From the NCBI RefSeq assembly GCF_019083805.1, contig NZ_JAHRDV010000009.1, positions 1 to 64,000 of the forward strand: DNA of 64,000 nt. Reading direction: 5' to 3'. The translations under genes were made by a program, and so were the position numbers. The first letter of the stretch is position 1. Every line of letters starts with the position of its first letter. This DNA is from Acetobacter estunensis. Lineage in GTDB: Bacteria; Pseudomonadota; Alphaproteobacteria; Acetobacterales; Acetobacteraceae. The notes beneath the pieces were generated by a model. That model was not told the origin of the DNA, did no database searches, and saw nothing but the letters and a program-made list of their open reading frames with translations. This document shows positions 45,667 through 54,406 of this stretch, in pieces.

Positions 45667-46800
45667 TTACGCCTCGACCCGGTCGAGGAACGTCGCGAGG
45701 GCACGGCTGACATCCGCCGCCTTTTCCAGTTGCGGCATATGCCCTGTGTCCGGGTAACGCACCACCGTCACCGCATCAGGCAAATCGTCCGCACCCGAGA
45801 CCGACAGGATCTCGTCTGCCTCTCCCCAAAGCACCTGCACGGGCCCGGTAAACGTCTCCAGAACGGAACGCAGGGGAAATGCCTGCTTGCCGTCATGAAA
45901 ACAGGTGTCGGCGATGGTGCGCAGACCCGCGACTACACCGTCAAGACGCTTGGTGCGGATGATATTCTCAAGCATCTGCCGCGTGATGAGCGATTTGTCA
46001 TGCACAAGACACTGCACAACCGGTTCCAGCGTCTTGCGTCGGTCCGCTTCGATAAACCCGTTGATGAAGGCCATGTTGATGTCGCTCCCCAGCCCGGCGG
46101 GCGCCACCAGCGAGAGTGACGCCACCAGATCGGGATGAGCTTTCGCCAGTTCCAGCGCGATGGCGCCCCCTAATGAATGGCCCACGACATGCACACGCGG
46201 GATCTTCAACTCCCGCGCAAGCCCGGCAACCGTTTCGGCAAACGTCACGGGGCTTCCGTCACCCACCTTCTTCGTGGACTCCCCATGGCCAGGCAAGTCG
46301 AAGGAAATGACATGCCGCTTGTCCGAGAGCGCGGGCTGGGTGAGCAGCCAGTTTGTCAGATCGCCGCCAAAACCGTGGATCAGAAGAACGGGAACACCCT
46401 CGTGAGAACTTCCGCTTTCCTGAACGGAAATCGTCAGATCCCCCACAGTAACCGCTTTACGAACCGGCTCGTCAGACGCCTCTGCCCCACCGCCTTCCGG
46501 TGCAAAACTTTCGTTGAATTTCGTTATGAACGCATCGATATCCGCATCCGGCACGTCCGTATCGGCCAGCACGCCGATCAACGCTCCCACAGGCAGCATT
46601 TCGCCCTCAGGCGCGACCTGACGGCGCAACACGCCCGCCGCCGGGCTTTCATATCCATTCGTGATCTTGCTTGTCTCAATATCGGCAATTTCCTGACCGG
46701 CGCTGATATCGGTTCCCACCGGCACGCTCCAGCTTGCCAGTTTGCCTTCCGTCATGGCCAGACCGAATTTCGGCATGGTGATCGGCGTGATGTTTCCCAT
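45667..46800 (-). CDS. acoC: acetoin dehydrogenase E2 component
   Basis: Dihydrolipoyl acetyltransferase of the acetoin dehydrogenase complex, 377 residues. Residues 1-75 form a lipoyl domain with the lipoylated Lys in IADIETSKITNGYES. After a short linker comes an alpha/beta-hydrolase acetyltransferase domain (about 110-377), with nucleophile Ser in HVVGHSLGGAIALEL and the His in PDTGHMPQLEKA. This hydrolase-type fold, rather than the usual E2 catalytic domain, identifies AcoC. It follows acoB by 2 bases; its ATG has a GGAGGAGG site. No E3 (acoL) is present here. Confidence 0.93.
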   Translation of the reverse strand: MGNITPITMPKFGLAMTEGKLASWSVPVGTDISAGQEIADIETSKITNGYESPAAGVLRRQVAPEGEMLPVGALIGVLADTDVPDADIDAFITKFNESFAPEGGGAEASDEPVRKAVTVGDLTISVQESGSSHEGVPVLLIHGFGGDLTNWLLTQPALSDKRHVISFDLPGHGESTKKVGDGSPVTFAETVAGLARELKIPRVHVVGHSLGGAIALELAKAHPDLVASLSLVAPAGLGSDINMAFINGFIEADRRKTLEPVVQCLVHDKSLITRQMLENIIRTKRLDGVVAGLRTIADTCFHDGKQAFPLRSVLETFTGPVQVLWGEADEILSVSGADDLPDAVTVVRYPDTGHMPQLEKAADVSRALATFLDRVEA

Positions 46801-46802
46801 GA

Positions 46803-47831
46803 TCAAGCCTCCTCCTTCACACGATAGGCCGCAACGGAGCGCACAGCCGCCTCAATTTTTTCCACGTCCGGCACATAGAGTTTTTCCAGAACCGTCGCGA
46901 ACGGAACAGGTGTGTGAGGCGGCGTCACACGGCGGATCGGGGCCTTGAGCGCGTCAAACGCTTCCTCGGCCACTAAGGCCGCCACATCGGTCGCCATATT
47001 GCAGCGCGGACTGGACTCATCCACGATCACCAGACGGCCGGTTTCATTCACGCAATCGAGGATCGTCGCCGCATCCAGAGGCGATGTGGTGCGCGGATCG
47101 ATGACAGTGCAGGAAATACCGTCTTTCTCAAGCCGATCCGCGGCCTGATTGGCGAAATTCACCATCCGCCCGAACGCAACGATGGTCACGTCATCACCCT
47201 CGCGCGTCAGGTTCGCCTCCCCGAACGGAATGGTGTACGGATCGTCGGGCACGTCTTCCTCATCGTCATACATGACTTTGTTTTCAAGGAAGATCACAGG
47301 ATCGTCGTCACGGATGGCCTCGATCAGCAGACCCTTGGCTTCATAGGGAGAGGACGGCACCACCACCTTCAGACCGGGAATGTGCGTGAACAGCGGATAG
47401 AGCGCCTGACTGTGCTGGGCAGCGGCGTTGAAACCCGCGCCATACATGGCTCGAATGACCAGCGGCGTGCGGGCCTTGCCACCGAACATGTAGCGGAACT
47501 TGGCCGCCTGATTCATGATCTGATCGAGACAACAGCCGACAAAATCAACAAACATCAGTTCTGCCACAGGCCGTAGGCCCGTCGCGGCCGCACCTGCGGC
47601 CGCTCCGATATAGGACGCCTCGCTGATGGGCGTATCCAGAACCCGATCTTCTCCGAATTCGGTCAGCAGTCCTTTTGTCACACCGAGCACACCGCCCCAC
47701 GCATCTTTCACGCCGGATGTGCCGCCGCGGCCACCCGCCACGTCCTCTCCCATGAGGATGACGCGCGGATCACGCTGCATCTCCTGCCGCAGGGCCTCGT
47801 TGATCGCCTGACGGAAACTCTTCTTCGTCAT
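46803..47831 (-). CDS. acoB: acetoin dehydrogenase E1 beta subunit
   Basis: Beta subunit of the thiamine-diphosphate E1 that cleaves acetoin to acetaldehyde and an enzyme-bound acetyl unit; 342 residues. Family features are INEALRQEMQRDPRVILMGE, GEDRVLDTPISEASYIGAAAG, FVDFVGCCLDQIMNQAAKFR, YGAGFNAAAQHSQALYPLF and IPFGEANLTREGDDVTIVAF. Acetoin-type rather than pyruvate-type is supported by the acoA partner and by acoC. acoA ends 30 bases upstream. Confidence 0.92.
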   Translation of the reverse strand: MTKKSFRQAINEALRQEMQRDPRVILMGEDVAGGRGGTSGVKDAWGGVLGVTKGLLTEFGEDRVLDTPISEASYIGAAAGAAATGLRPVAELMFVDFVGCCLDQIMNQAAKFRYMFGGKARTPLVIRAMYGAGFNAAAQHSQALYPLFTHIPGLKVVVPSSPYEAKGLLIEAIRDDDPVIFLENKVMYDDEEDVPDDPYTIPFGEANLTREGDDVTIVAFGRMVNFANQAADRLEKDGISCTVIDPRTTSPLDAATILDCVNETGRLVIVDESSPRCNMATDVAALVAEEAFDALKAPIRRVTPPHTPVPFATVLEKLYVPDVEKIEAAVRSVAAYRVKEEA

Positions 47832-47861
47832 GTATCCAATCCTTTTCCGTGCAAGGTGATT

Positions 47862-48827
47862 TCAATAGGAAACGTAAACATCTTTCATGAGATCGGCGTC
47901 CTCGGGAAGCGGCGCCTTGCGGGCCGCGACCACGGCGGCTTCGATCTCGTCTTTTACGGCGGTGTCGATGGTGTCGAGATCGGAATCTTCTAACAGACCG
48001 GCGCCCACGACCTTACGCCGAAAATTGACGAGGCAGTCGTGTTCCGCACGAAGTTTCGTAACCTCGTCCGCTGCGCGATAGGTCATGGCATCCCCTTCAA
48101 AATGCCCATACCAGCGTGCCAGATGAACGTGCAGCATCGCAGGGCCATTGCCCTTGCGGGCATGCTCGATGGCCTCGCCCGCTGTCTCATAGACAGAGAA
48201 AAAGTCGTTACCATCACACTCGAAATACGGCATTCCGAAGCCGGCCGCGCGATCCTTCTGGTTGCCCGCAACAGCATAGGACGCGCCCGTGGCCTCCCCG
48301 TATCCGTTGTCTTCCACCACGAATACGGCCGGCACCTTCCACACTGAAGCAAGATTGAGACTTTCCAGCGTGCTGCCTTCGTTGGACGCGCCATCGCCAT
48401 AAAAAGCTACAGCCACAGCACCATCTTTCAGGGTCTTGTGCGACAGGGCAGCCCCACAGATCAGAGGAGGACCACCACCCACAATGCCGTTGGCACCCAA
48501 CATTCCCAGCGACAGGTCGGCAATGTGCATGGAGCCGCCCTTGCCCCGGCACACGCCGCTTCTGCGACCGTATATTTCCGCCATCATCCCGTCCACACCA
48601 ACACCTTTTGCAATACAATGCCCGTGACCGCGATGGGTGCTGGCGATGGTGTCCGTGTCGGTCAGATGCGCACACACGCCCACACCCGAAGCTTCTTCGC
48701 CGCAATAGAGATGCACGAAGCCGGGAATATCGCCGGTGGCGAATTCCACATGCAGGCGTTCCTCGAAATCACGAATGGTCCGCATCGACCGGTAGGAGCG
48801 TGTGAGAATATCGCGTGCAATCTGCAT
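47862..48827 (-). CDS. acoA: acetoin dehydrogenase E1 alpha subunit
   Basis: Alpha subunit of thiamine-diphosphate E1, 321 residues. The TPP-binding motif is FYGDGASNEGSTLESLNLAS with the closing Asn, preceded by HLYCGEEASGVGVCAHL and GMLGANGIVGGGPPLICGAAL. HVHLARWYGHFEGDAMTYR ends the substrate region. The start at 48827 follows a GAGGAACG site; ten more upstream residues are open but unsupported. It is the first gene of the leftward acoABC operon and diverges from an AcoR-like regulator. Confidence 0.92.
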   Translation of the reverse strand: MQIARDILTRSYRSMRTIRDFEERLHVEFATGDIPGFVHLYCGEEASGVGVCAHLTDTDTIASTHRGHGHCIAKGVGVDGMMAEIYGRRSGVCRGKGGSMHIADLSLGMLGANGIVGGGPPLICGAALSHKTLKDGAVAVAFYGDGASNEGSTLESLNLASVWKVPAVFVVEDNGYGEATGASYAVAGNQKDRAAGFGMPYFECDGNDFFSVYETAGEAIEHARKGNGPAMLHVHLARWYGHFEGDAMTYRAADEVTKLRAEHDCLVNFRRKVVGAGLLEDSDLDTIDTAVKDEIEAAVVAARKAPLPEDADLMKDVYVSY

Positions 48828-48922
48828 AGATCGTTCCTCGACTGCCTTTCGGACCATGCTGGCCCGAACTGCGCCAAGGAAAGCGGATGGACGACTGCCT
48901 CTGACAGAAACACAAGCTATCG

Positions 48923-48938
48923 GTCACGCGTATGTGAC
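48923..48938. promoter_or_regulatory. palindrome in the acoA/regulator intergenic region
   Basis: GTCAC (48923-48927), GCGTAT and GTGAC (48934-48938) form a 5-base inverted repeat midway in the divergent gap. It is a candidate binding site for the neighbouring regulator, but the arms are short and no known AcoR box was confirmed. Confidence 0.3.
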
Positions 48939-48960
48939 GGAGCGTCTGCCGCACTGTCGC

Positions 48961-48994
48961 GTTCCTGCGCCACACATTCACTCGCTGCAGGAAC
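48961..48994 (+). promoter_or_regulatory. hairpin covering the regulator's ribosome site
   Basis: GTTCCTGC (48961-48968) and GCAGGAAC (48987-48994) form a perfect 8-bp stem across 18 bases. The right arm contains the AGGAAC ribosome site for the ATG at 49002, so folding could lower translation. Position is observed; regulation is inferred. Confidence 0.35.
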
Positions 48995-49001
48995 ATCTCC
49001 C

Positions 49002-49958
49002 ATGGCTGAACCTGTTATGGTTACGGACGAACGCCTTGCCATCCTGCCTGCTCCGCTGCGGGCCTCATGGTATCGCTGCGCCACGCAATACGTTCTGCCT
49101 CCCGCCGCCGAAGGGCCGATTCATCTGCTGTGCGGCGCGGAAATCCGTCAGGCCTGCGCCCGGATGGGGCCATTGCTGAAAGTGGCGGAGGCGGAACTGG
49201 AACGTCTGCATGGCATCGTCTCGACGCTCAATTACAGCGTTCTTTTGGCTGACCCGCAGGGCATCGTCCTGACGCGCCGGGGCGATGCGCCCCAGGAACG
49301 CGGGCACAAACGCTGGCATCTCTGGCCCGGTGCGATGTGGGCGGAATCGATCGCAGGGACCAACGGAATCGGCACCTGCCTGATGGAAGGACGGCCGGTC
49401 ACAGTGCATATGGACCAACACTGGCGACTGGCGCTGCGTTACCTCACCTGCTCTGCCGTGCCGTTTTATGGGCCCGATGGGCGGTTGGCCGGTGCTCTGG
49501 ATGTGAGCTCGACACGCCCTGACCCGGAAGGGCGCGTGGCCACCATGATGGAAGCCGTTCTGGTGGATGCGGCCCGTCGCATCGAACGACGCAGCTTTCT
49601 CGATGCTTTCAAAGGCTATACCGTCGTCCTGCTGGGTGCGAGTGACGACATCTCGCTGCCCATGGTGGCGCTGGACGAAGCCCATGTGGTGGTGGGCGCG
49701 ACCTATGCCGCGCGGCTATTGCTGGGCCTGAAGGACGATGGAGCACAGGTCTGTTTCGACCTCGCCACCCATGGGCAGGGTGTGCCAAACTTCCCTGATG
49801 CAGAACGAAGTGTCATCGAAGGGGCGCTTGCCATGTCAAAAGGCAAGGTCGCCCCGGCGGCACGGCTGCTGGGCGTCAGCCGCTCTACTCTTCATCGAAA
49901 AATGAAAACACTGGGCGTGAGAGAGGATCAGGCCAACGTTTCCACACCCCCCATATAA
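49002..49958 (+). CDS. AcoR-like activator lacking the AAA+ domain
   Basis: Regulator of 318 residues made of a GAF-type sensor and a Fis-type DNA-binding helix-turn-helix. The sensor begins [14 protein letters not shown] and holds [20 protein letters not shown] and [19 protein letters not shown]. The C-terminal motif is [19 protein letters not shown]. AcoR proteins normally have a sigma-54-activating AAA+ ATPase domain between these, but no GAFTGA-type segment or Walker motif is present, so it cannot act as a standard sigma-54 activator. The ATG at 49002 has an AGGAAC site; the longer upstream frame would start inside acoA. Its 3' end overlaps convergent serS by 31 bases. Control of acoABC is inferred. 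Confidence 0.83.
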   Translation: MAEPVMVTDERLAILPAPLRASWYRCATQYVLPPAAEGPIHLLCGAEIRQACARMGPLLKVAEAELERLHGIVSTLNYSVLLADPQGIVLTRRGDAPQERGHKRWHLWPGAMWAESIAGTNGIGTCLMEGRPVTVHMDQHWRLALRYLTCSAVPFYGPDGRLAGALDVSSTRPDPEGRVATMMEAVLVDAARRIERRSFLDAFKGYTVVLLGASDDISLPMVALDEAHVVVGATYAARLLLGLKDDGAQVCFDLATHGQGVPNFPDAERSVIEGALAMSKGKVAPAARLLGVSRSTLHRKMKTLGVREDQANVSTPPI

Positions 49959-51208
49959 GGACGCAGAACAGGGGGCACCGTCACGCTGCCATCCTCATTC
50001 TGCCAGTTCTCCATCACCGCGATTAGTGTGCGACCCACAGCAAGGCCCGAACCATTGAGCGTGTGCACCAGTTCCGGCTTGCCGCCCTGCGGGCGGAAGC
50101 GTGCGTTCATGCGGCGCGCCTGAAAATCACGCGTGTTGGAACAAGAAGAAATCTCGCGCCATGCCTGCTGCCCCGGCAGCCATGCCTCAAGATCGAACGT
50201 CTTGGCCGCACCGAAACCCGTATCTCCCGCGCAGAGCAGCATCCGGCGATATGGGATTTCCAGCCGTTCCAGCACGCGCTCGGCACAGCGCGTCATGCGC
50301 TCATGCTCAGCCGCACTCTCCTCGGGCGTGGTGACAGACACCATCTCCACTTTCTCGAACTGGTGCTGGCGCAGCATCCCGCGCACGTCGCGCCCGGCCG
50401 ACCCCGCTTCGGAACGGAAGCACAGCGACAGCGCGGTCATGCGGCGCGGCAACTGGCTGACATCAAGAATATCGCCCGCAACGGAGGCCGTGAGCGGCAC
50501 TTCGGCAGTGGGGACCAGCCAGCGGTCATCGGTGGTGAGGAAAGACTGGTCCGCGAATTTCGGCAGCTTGTCGGTGCCGTACATCGCGGCCTCGTTCACC
50601 AGAACCGGCACCTGCGTTTCGGTGTACCCATGCTCGGTCACGTGCAAATCCAGCATGAACTGGCCGAGGGCACGTGACAGACGCGCGATGCCACCACGCA
50701 GCAGCACGAACCGCGCACCAGACAACTTGGCCGCCGTGGAAAAATCCATCTGCGGCTGACCGCCCGTCACAATGGCTTCACCCAGTTCGAAATGCTGCTT
50801 GGGCGTGAAGGCAAACTCCTTGCGCGTGCCCCATTCATGCACCACGACATTGGCGTTCTCATCTGGGCCGGGTGGCACGGAAGCGTCGAGCCGGTTGGGC
50901 AGGACTTCGAGCAGGGCCTTGACCTCGCCATCGAGTGTCTGGGCGCGCGTGTCGAGCGCCTCCATTTCGTTGCGCAACGTGACCGCCTCGGCTTCCAGCG
51001 CCGCGCTGTCGCCCTTCTCGCGCTTGATCTTGCCAATGTCCTTGGCCAGCGCGTTGCGGCGCGTCTGCTTCTCCTGAAGGGCCGTCTGCGCCGCGCGGCG
51101 TTCCTCATCCAACGCCAGCACTCGCTCCGACACAGGCTCCATACCGCGACGGGCCAGATCGGCGTCAAAAGCGGCGGGGTCGGCGCGGAGGGCGCGGAGA
51201 TCGTGCAT
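49928..51208 (-). CDS. serS: seryl-tRNA synthetase
   Basis: Class II synthetase charging tRNA-Ser and tRNA-Sec, 426 residues. The N-terminal antiparallel coiled-coil arm is visible (about residues 30-100), followed by class II motif 2 in [28 protein letters not shown] and motif 3 in [19 protein letters not shown] near the C-terminus. Its ATG overlaps the tatC stop by one base (TGATG), so translation is coupled. The 3' end overlaps the AcoR-like gene. Confidence 0.96.
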   Translation of the reverse strand: MHDLRALRADPAAFDADLARRGMEPVSERVLALDEERRAAQTALQEKQTRRNALAKDIGKIKREKGDSAALEAEAVTLRNEMEALDTRAQTLDGEVKALLEVLPNRLDASVPPGPDENANVVVHEWGTRKEFAFTPKQHFELGEAIVTGGQPQMDFSTAAKLSGARFVLLRGGIARLSRALGQFMLDLHVTEHGYTETQVPVLVNEAAMYGTDKLPKFADQSFLTTDDRWLVPTAEVPLTASVAGDILDVSQLPRRMTALSLCFRSEAGSAGRDVRGMLRQHQFEKVEMVSVTTPEESAAEHERMTRCAERVLERLEIPYRRMLLCAGDTGFGAAKTFDLEAWLPGQQAWREISSCSNTRDFQARRMNARFRPQGGKPELVHTLNGSGLAVGRTLIAVMENWQNEDGSVTVPPVLRPYMGGVETLA

Positions 51209-52014
51209 CAGTTGGCCTCTTTCTCTTCGGTCTCAATGGGACGTTTGGGCTCGACAAAACGCGCCGAGATAATGGAAATCTCGTAAAGGATGATCAGCGG
51301 CACCGCGAGCGCCGTCTGGGTGATGACATCGGGCGGCGTGAGAATGGCGGCCGCCACGAACGCGCCCACGATGGCGTAACGCCGGAACTTCTTGAGTTGC
51401 GCGGACGTGACGATCCCCGCCACGGCCAGAAGCGTGAGCACCACCGGCAGCTCGAACGCGATCCCGAACGCCATGATGAGCTTCATCACGAGGTTGAGGT
51501 ATTCCGACACCTTGGCCTGAAGTTCGATTTGAAGGCTGTCCGCCCCACCCGTGGTCTGGAAGGACAGGAAGAACTTCCACGCCATCGGAAAGACGAAATA
51601 ATAGGCCAGCGATGCGCCCAGCAGGAACAGCACGGGTGTTGCAACAAGAAAAGGCGCGAACACCTTTTTCTCGGAACGATACAGGCCGGGCGCAATGAAC
51701 ATCCACGCCTGAATGGCGATCATGGGAAACGAGATGAACGCAGCCCCGAAGGCCGCGACGCGGATGTAGGTGAAGAACGCCTCATACAGCGCTGTGTAGA
51801 TCAGATGCGGCTGCTCACCTTTCTGACGCATAATGTCGCCCAGAGGCCGTGCCAGAAAGAGATAGATGTCGGCGGCGTAGTGATAACAGACCGCAAACGC
51901 CACCCCGAAGGTGACGAGGGACCACAGAAGACGGCGGCGCAGTTCGATTAGGTGATCGAGCAACGGCATCGGTTCGTCGTGAATCGGATCGTCCTGTCTC
52001 GGAGCGTCACTCAC
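51208..52014 (-). CDS. tatC: twin-arginine translocase subunit TatC
   Basis: Core integral-membrane subunit of the Tat pathway, which exports folded proteins; 268 residues with six helices. Conserved stretches are [59 protein letters not shown] and [21 protein letters not shown]. The GTG at 52014 overlaps the tatB stop by 4 bases (GTGA), making the pair translationally coupled; the longer frame upstream lies in tatB. Confidence 0.94.
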   Translation of the reverse strand: MSDAPRQDDPIHDEPMPLLDHLIELRRRLLWSLVTFGVAFAVCYHYAADIYLFLARPLGDIMRQKGEQPHLIYTALYEAFFTYIRVAAFGAAFISFPMIAIQAWMFIAPGLYRSEKKVFAPFLVATPVLFLLGASLAYYFVFPMAWKFFLSFQTTGGADSLQIELQAKVSEYLNLVMKLIMAFGIAFELPVVLTLLAVAGIVTSAQLKKFRRYAIVGAFVAAAILTPPDVITQTALAVPLIILYEISIISARFVEPKRPIETEEKEAN

Positions 52015-52622
52015 GACGTGCTCTCCCTGTCGGATTTGGCGCCCACCTGTGGCGGCACAAACGGTGCGACCCGTCGGTTGCCGTGCAGCACGCGCGCGGG
52101 CGGGACGATGGCGGGCGTGTGCAGACGCGGCCACGCATTGGCCACACGTCGCGCAATGGTGGGCGGAATGATGGCCGGTGCCTCACCCGGAGCGAGGCCG
52201 GCCCTTTCGTCCATAAGTGAAGGAATGCCCAACGGGGACGTGCCTATCTCTGCCCGAGGCGGTGGCGGCACGAAGGACGGCGCTTCCGGCGCGGAAAGAG
52301 CCGTTGGTCGATCCTCGAACGGACGGCCTTTCAGCACCGGATCGTCGAGGCTGCGGCGCAGGCTGCCGTCATTGTCGATGGTCTTGAGAATCTGGCTGCG
52401 CACATCGAGGCTGCGAAGCGAGCGGACATGATCGCGCACCTCCCCCAGATCGGCCTCGCGCACCATCTCGTCCACATGACCCTGAAACTCGCCCGCGAGC
52501 TTGCGGGCCTTGCGCACAACCTTGGCCACGGAGCGGATGGCGGCCGGCATGTCCTTGGGGCCGATGACGAGCAGCGCCACCACGCCTACGAGCGCGAATT
52601 CCGACCAGGCAAAATCAAACAT
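52011..52622 (-). CDS. tatB: twin-arginine translocase subunit TatB
   Basis: Single-span Tat receptor subunit of 203 residues. It begins MFDFAWSEFALVGVVALLVI, then GPKDMPAAIRSVAKVVRKAR (the TatB hinge and amphipathic helix), followed by a long Pro-rich cytoplasmic tail with several P/A-rich segments. The start is placed at the TatB-typical MFD after a GGCGGGAACG site; 25 residues upstream are open but unsupported. No tatA gene is seen beside it. Confidence 0.9.
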   Translation of the reverse strand: MFDFAWSEFALVGVVALLVIGPKDMPAAIRSVAKVVRKARKLAGEFQGHVDEMVREADLGEVRDHVRSLRSLDVRSQILKTIDNDGSLRRSLDDPVLKGRPFEDRPTALSAPEAPSFVPPPPRAEIGTSPLGIPSLMDERAGLAPGEAPAIIPPTIARRVANAWPRLHTPAIVPPARVLHGNRRVAPFVPPQVGAKSDRESTS

Positions 52623-52748
52623 CGTTCCCGCCGGCAGACGCCGCGCCGTCCCGTCCGATCCGACCATCGGACGGGGCATGACCACGCGGACACACACAGA
52701 TGAGTGACAGCCCTACCACGACCCATCCGCCTCGCAAACGGCCCGTCC

Positions 52749-53567
52749 TCACACGTCGCTCTCCGTCGTCCCGTCCGCTGCCTCTTCCTCCACGATCACG
52801 CCCTCGCTGTCTTCCGCCGGTTCCACCGCCTGCGCCAACAGATCCACTCCGCCGGAAAGCGGACGTTTGGGCGAGGTGGGCATGTCGCCCATCAGTTCTT
52901 CACGGCGCGGCAGGTCGCTCAGCGCCTTGAGACCGAAATGGCGCAGGAAATCCGGCGTCGTGCCCCACAATACAGGGCGGCCCGGCACTTCCTTGCGTCC
53001 GCGCGGAGCGACGAGAGATTCCTCGATCAGCGTGTCGAGAATGTTCTGGTTCACGCTCACGCCGCGAATTTCCTCGATCTCCGCGCGGGTGCAGGGCTGG
53101 TGATAAGCAATGATGGCCAGCGTCTCCATCGTGGCGCGGGCCAGACGACGGGGCTTGGGCATCACCCGCGTCAGACGGGGCGCGAGATCGGGTGCCGTGC
53201 GGAACTGCCAGCCACCCGCAACCATGACGGGGGCCACGCCGCGCCCTTCATAACGAGCGAGAAGCGCTGCGAACACGGCGCGAAGCCATGCGCTCACATC
53301 TTCCACGCTCTCAGGGATCAGCCCCTGCCCATCCAGCAGGTTCAGCACCGCGCGGGCGCTGACAGGTTCAGTGCTGGCGAAGATCATGGCCTCCGTCAGA
53401 CGGATCACCTCATCAGAAGGCGCGGGCTGTTCGGCCGTCGCCTCTCCTTCTTGAGGCTCCGCAGACACGTCCTCATGTGCCGCGCCGCTCTCCACAACCG
53501 CATCCACGGAAGCGGCAGAATCAGGCTCCGGCAGCCCTGCGTCAGATGTTGCCTCCGTCTCGCTCAC
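52749..53567 (-). CDS. scpB: segregation and condensation protein B
   Basis: Winged-helix subunit of the SMC-ScpAB condensin, 272 residues. The central part is family-typical (RLTEAMIFASTEPVSARAVL, TRVMPKPRRLARATMETLAI and YHQPCTRAEIEEIRGVSVNQ), with VLWGTTPDFLRHFGLKALSD near the end. The first 45 residues and the last 30 are acidic and low-complexity extensions. Its start overlaps scpA by 4 bases (ATGA). Confidence 0.94.
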   Translation of the reverse strand: MSETEATSDAGLPEPDSAASVDAVVESGAAHEDVSAEPQEGEATAEQPAPSDEVIRLTEAMIFASTEPVSARAVLNLLDGQGLIPESVEDVSAWLRAVFAALLARYEGRGVAPVMVAGGWQFRTAPDLAPRLTRVMPKPRRLARATMETLAIIAYHQPCTRAEIEEIRGVSVNQNILDTLIEESLVAPRGRKEVPGRPVLWGTTPDFLRHFGLKALSDLPRREELMGDMPTSPKRPLSGGVDLLAQAVEPAEDSEGVIVEEEAADGTTESDV

Positions 53568-54406
53568 GCACCCTCCTCATGCGGCCGCAACTGGATGCGC
53601 CCGAACGCTTCGTCCTGTTTAAGTTCCAGCATGCCGCTTTTGGCCAGTTCCAACCCCGCGATCAACGTCCCCGCCATGGCAGCGCGACGGATGCGAACGC
53701 CCTCCACCTCATCCGTGCCCGCTGGCAGATCGGGCAGGAAAGCGTCCAGATCGTTCCAACCGGGCGGCGTGCTGCCAAGCAGCTTTTTCAGGCGGCTCAG
53801 TGCGTCCTGCACGGTCCAGAAACGGATGGTGCGCGGCGTATAGACCCGGTGCCGCGCATTGCGGCGGATCACCGCCATGTAGGCCCGCATGAGTTGCGGC
53901 ACATCCAGCGCCAGCGCGGAGCGGTCGATCTCCACCAGCGTTTCACTCTCGCCACGCGCGAACACATCGCGGCCAAGCTGCGGACGAGCGGACAGCCACT
54001 CCGCCGCAACCCCGATACGCGCCAACTCTTCCAGCCGCGCGGCCAGAAGTTCGGCGGCATCTTCCGCTTCCTCGTCCGGTCCCTCTTCCTGCGGCAAAAG
54101 CAGGCGCGATTTCAGCCACGCAAGCCACGCGGCCATGACCAGCCAGTCCGCCGCGAGTTCCAGCCGGATGGAGCGGGCCGATTCCACAACGGCGAGATAC
54201 TGTTCCACGAGTTGCAGGATCGAGATTTTCGCCAGATCGACCTTCTGCGCCCGTGCGAGATCCAGCAGCAGATCCAGCGGCCCCTCGAACCCATCCAGAT
54301 GCAGAACGGGTGAGCGGGCGCTTTCTTCCGTCCCGCCTGCCCCTTCTCCGCCCGTTCCCGTCTCGGGCACGCGACAAAGCTCAGGGACGCAGAGGATTAC
54401 AGGCAT
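53564..54406 (-). CDS. scpA: segregation and condensation protein A
   Basis: Kleisin subunit bridging SMC heads, 280 residues from this start. Typical features are LHLDGFEGPLDLLLDLARAQ, KVDLAKISILQLVEQYLAVV and LVMAAWLAWLKSRLLLPQEE, with a C-terminal winged-helix segment ending QDEAFGRIQLRP. The start is uncertain: the ATG at 54406 overlaps the SPOR gene by 26 bases and lacks a clear ribosome site, while a GTG at 54370 follows that stop by 10 bases. It overlaps scpB by 4 bases. Confidence 0.92.
   Translation of the reverse strand: MPVILCVPELCRVPETGTGGEGAGGTEESARSPVLHLDGFEGPLDLLLDLARAQKVDLAKISILQLVEQYLAVVESARSIRLELAADWLVMAAWLAWLKSRLLLPQEEGPDEEAEDAAELLAARLEELARIGVAAEWLSARPQLGRDVFARGESETLVEIDRSALALDVPQLMRAYMAVIRRNARHRVYTPRTIRFWTVQDALSRLKKLLGSTPPGWNDLDAFLPDLPAGTDEVEGVRIRRAAMAGTLIAGLELAKSGMLELKQDEAFGRIQLRPHEEGA

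Noticed and set aside
48438-49001. N-terminal extension of the AcoR-like frame
   Set aside because: It would begin inside acoA and lacks a domain; the ATG at 49002 has a ribosome site and starts the family-like sequence.
48828-49001. sigma-54 promoter ahead of acoA or the regulator
   Set aside because: No convincing TGGCAC-N5-TTGC spacing was found on either strand by eye.
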